NCBI GenBank assembly: GCA_031274465.1 | Contig: JAISQC010000109.1 | Coordinates: 1 to 39,784 of the forward strand | Direction of reading: 5' to 3' | Length of the DNA stretch: 39,784 nt | From: Synergistaceae bacterium | Lineage (GTDB): Bacteria > Synergistota > Synergistia > Synergistales > Synergistaceae | Shown: one piece after another, positions 38,921-39,784 of the stretch | How the letters are laid out: every line of letters starts with the position of its first letter | Numbering within the stretch: the first letter of the stretch is position 1 | Position numbers and translations under genes: made by a program | Notes under the pieces: model-generated | What the model was told of the DNA's origin: nothing | Database searches by the model: none | The model's input: only the letters and a program-made list of their open reading frames with translations

Positions 38921-39784
38921 ATGACAAAGTTTTTTTGTTGCTCGAAATTTCTGATCGCGGCGCAGCTGGCGTTGTCGGCAATGTCGTCCGAAAGGGCGTA
39001 CGCTGCGTCGGTGACGCTCGCGACGCCAAACGGCGAGATAAGGGGGTCGAGGAGCGAGGACGTCAGCGTCTATAACGGCATCCCATACGCGGCGCCGCCG
39101 GTAGGAGAGCTGAGGTTCGCTCCGCCGCAGGACGCGCCTGCGTGGGAGGGAGTGCGCGACTGCACGGAGTTCGCCCCGCAGGCCGTTCAGTATATGCCGT
39201 TCGAGGGACAGCCGATGTCTGAGGACTGCCTCGCGCTGAACGTCTGGACCCCGGCTCGCCCCGGGGACGGCGCCAAACTCCCGGTCTACGTGTTCATACA
39301 TGGCGGCGGTTTCGCCGAAGGCGCCGGCTCGCTGCCCATGTACGACGGAACCGGATTCGCGAAGAAGGGGATAGTGGCCGTCACGATCAACTACAGGCTC
39401 AACGCCCTCGGCTTTTTCGCGTCCCGGGAGACTTTGAAGCGATACGGCACTACCGGCAACTGGGGGATTCTGGATCAGATCAAGGCTCTCGAATGGGTGA
39501 GGGAAAACATATCGTCGTTCGGAGGCGACCCCGGCAAGGTGACGATCGGCGGCGAGTCCGCGGGAAGCTTCAGCGTCTCGATCCTCATAGCAAGCCCCCT
39601 CGCGAAGGGGTTGTTCCGCGGAGCCATCCTGGAAAGCGGAACTATCCTGTCCCTGCCGTTTCTCTCCACGTACGCCAGGAGCGATCCCGATAAATCGATC
39701 GCCGTGTCCGGCATGTTGGCGGATATCGTTGGGGCCGGGGACGACGAGAACGGGCTCGCCAGGATGAGAAGGGCTAACGCCGAG
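38921..39784 (+). CDS. Type-B carboxylesterase, secreted (3' end outside window)
   Basis: 288 codons are visible, about half of the usual 500-550 residues. Signal peptide (KFLIAAQLALSAMSSERAYA), then the family pattern: GIPYAAPPVGELRF, SEDCLALNVW, the oxyanion HGGGF, NWGILDQIKALEWVRENI, and GGDPGKVTIGGESAG with the nucleophile Ser. Such enzymes hydrolyse carboxylic esters; the substrate is unknown. Preceded by GGTGGGGGG and an extended -10 promoter. The catalytic Glu/Asp and His lie beyond the window. Confidence 0.93.
   Translation, partial: MTKFFCCSKFLIAAQLALSAMSSERAYAASVTLATPNGEIRGSRSEDVSVYNGIPYAAPPVGELRFAPPQDAPAWEGVRDCTEFAPQAVQYMPFEGQPMSEDCLALNVWTPARPGDGAKLPVYVFIHGGGFAEGAGSLPMYDGTGFAKKGIVAVTINYRLNALGFFASRETLKRYGTTGNWGILDQIKALEWVRENISSFGGDPGKVTIGGESAGSFSVSILIASPLAKGLFRGAILESGTILSLPFLSTYARSDPDKSIAVSGMLADIVGAGDDENGLARMRRANAE

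Overview
The window looks like core chromosome of a GC-rich, strictly anaerobic diderm bacterium, most probably a member of the Synergistota (Cloacibacillus/Synergistes-like). This is inferred from the gene set and protein style; no database was searched. Supporting points are an oxygen-sensitive ribonucleotide reductase (nrdD/nrdG), an LpxB-like glycosyltransferase, L27 with a Prp-cleaved N-terminus beside a prp gene, and dense head-to-tail operons with 1-14 nt overlaps and several TTG/GTG starts. There are no tRNA or rRNA genes, no CRISPR array and no transposase.

Layout. 1-261 is intergenic and holds two hairpin-pair repeats facing each other. 262-5121 (minus) is the operon rplU-prp-rpmA-obgE-nadD-LCP-rsfS (ribosome, NAD and cell-envelope genes). 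A third copy of the repeat lies at 5264-5335. 5392-6024 (minus) is a secreted thioredoxin-like protein, divergent from an EamA transporter (6233-7180, plus). 7170-14629 (minus) is the operon lapA-like, recJ, relA/spoT, dtd, metallo-beta-lactamase-fold hydrolase, LpxB-like transferase and a small unknown gene. fbaB (14836-15882, plus) diverges from it. 15961-17943 (minus) carries a coiled-coil membrane protein and a stand-alone homocysteine methyltransferase domain, divergent from hsp20 (18116-18574, plus).

18649-32606 is a long run of minus-strand genes. In transcription order it holds a protein with three tandem beta-rich repeats, a small membrane protein, a secreted TPR/beta-propeller protein, an RpiB-Upp fusion, wecA, wecB, murA, a P-loop/Asp23 fusion, type-4 uracil-DNA glycosylase, uppS, cdsA, dxr, rseP and a glucosaminidase. 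Much of this feeds the cell envelope: DXP isoprenoids, undecaprenyl phosphate, CDP-diacylglycerol, UDP-GlcNAc and UDP-ManNAc. 32831-35559 (plus) holds cardiolipin synthase and a membrane metallophosphoesterase. 35537-38447 (minus) holds nrdD-nrdG behind a cobalamin riboswitch with its own terminator. A type-B carboxylesterase begins at 38921 and runs off the window.

The most notable items are: the RpiB-Upp fusion; the P-loop/Asp23 fusion; a prp gene with no usable in-frame start, apparently -1 frameshifted and preceded by mutually exclusive hairpins; a family of two-hairpin intergenic repeats whose second hairpin varies in sequence but keeps its pairing; an A-tract/T-tract element in all four divergent promoter regions; and a recurring extended -10 promoter form, one case of which suggests leaderless cls mRNA.
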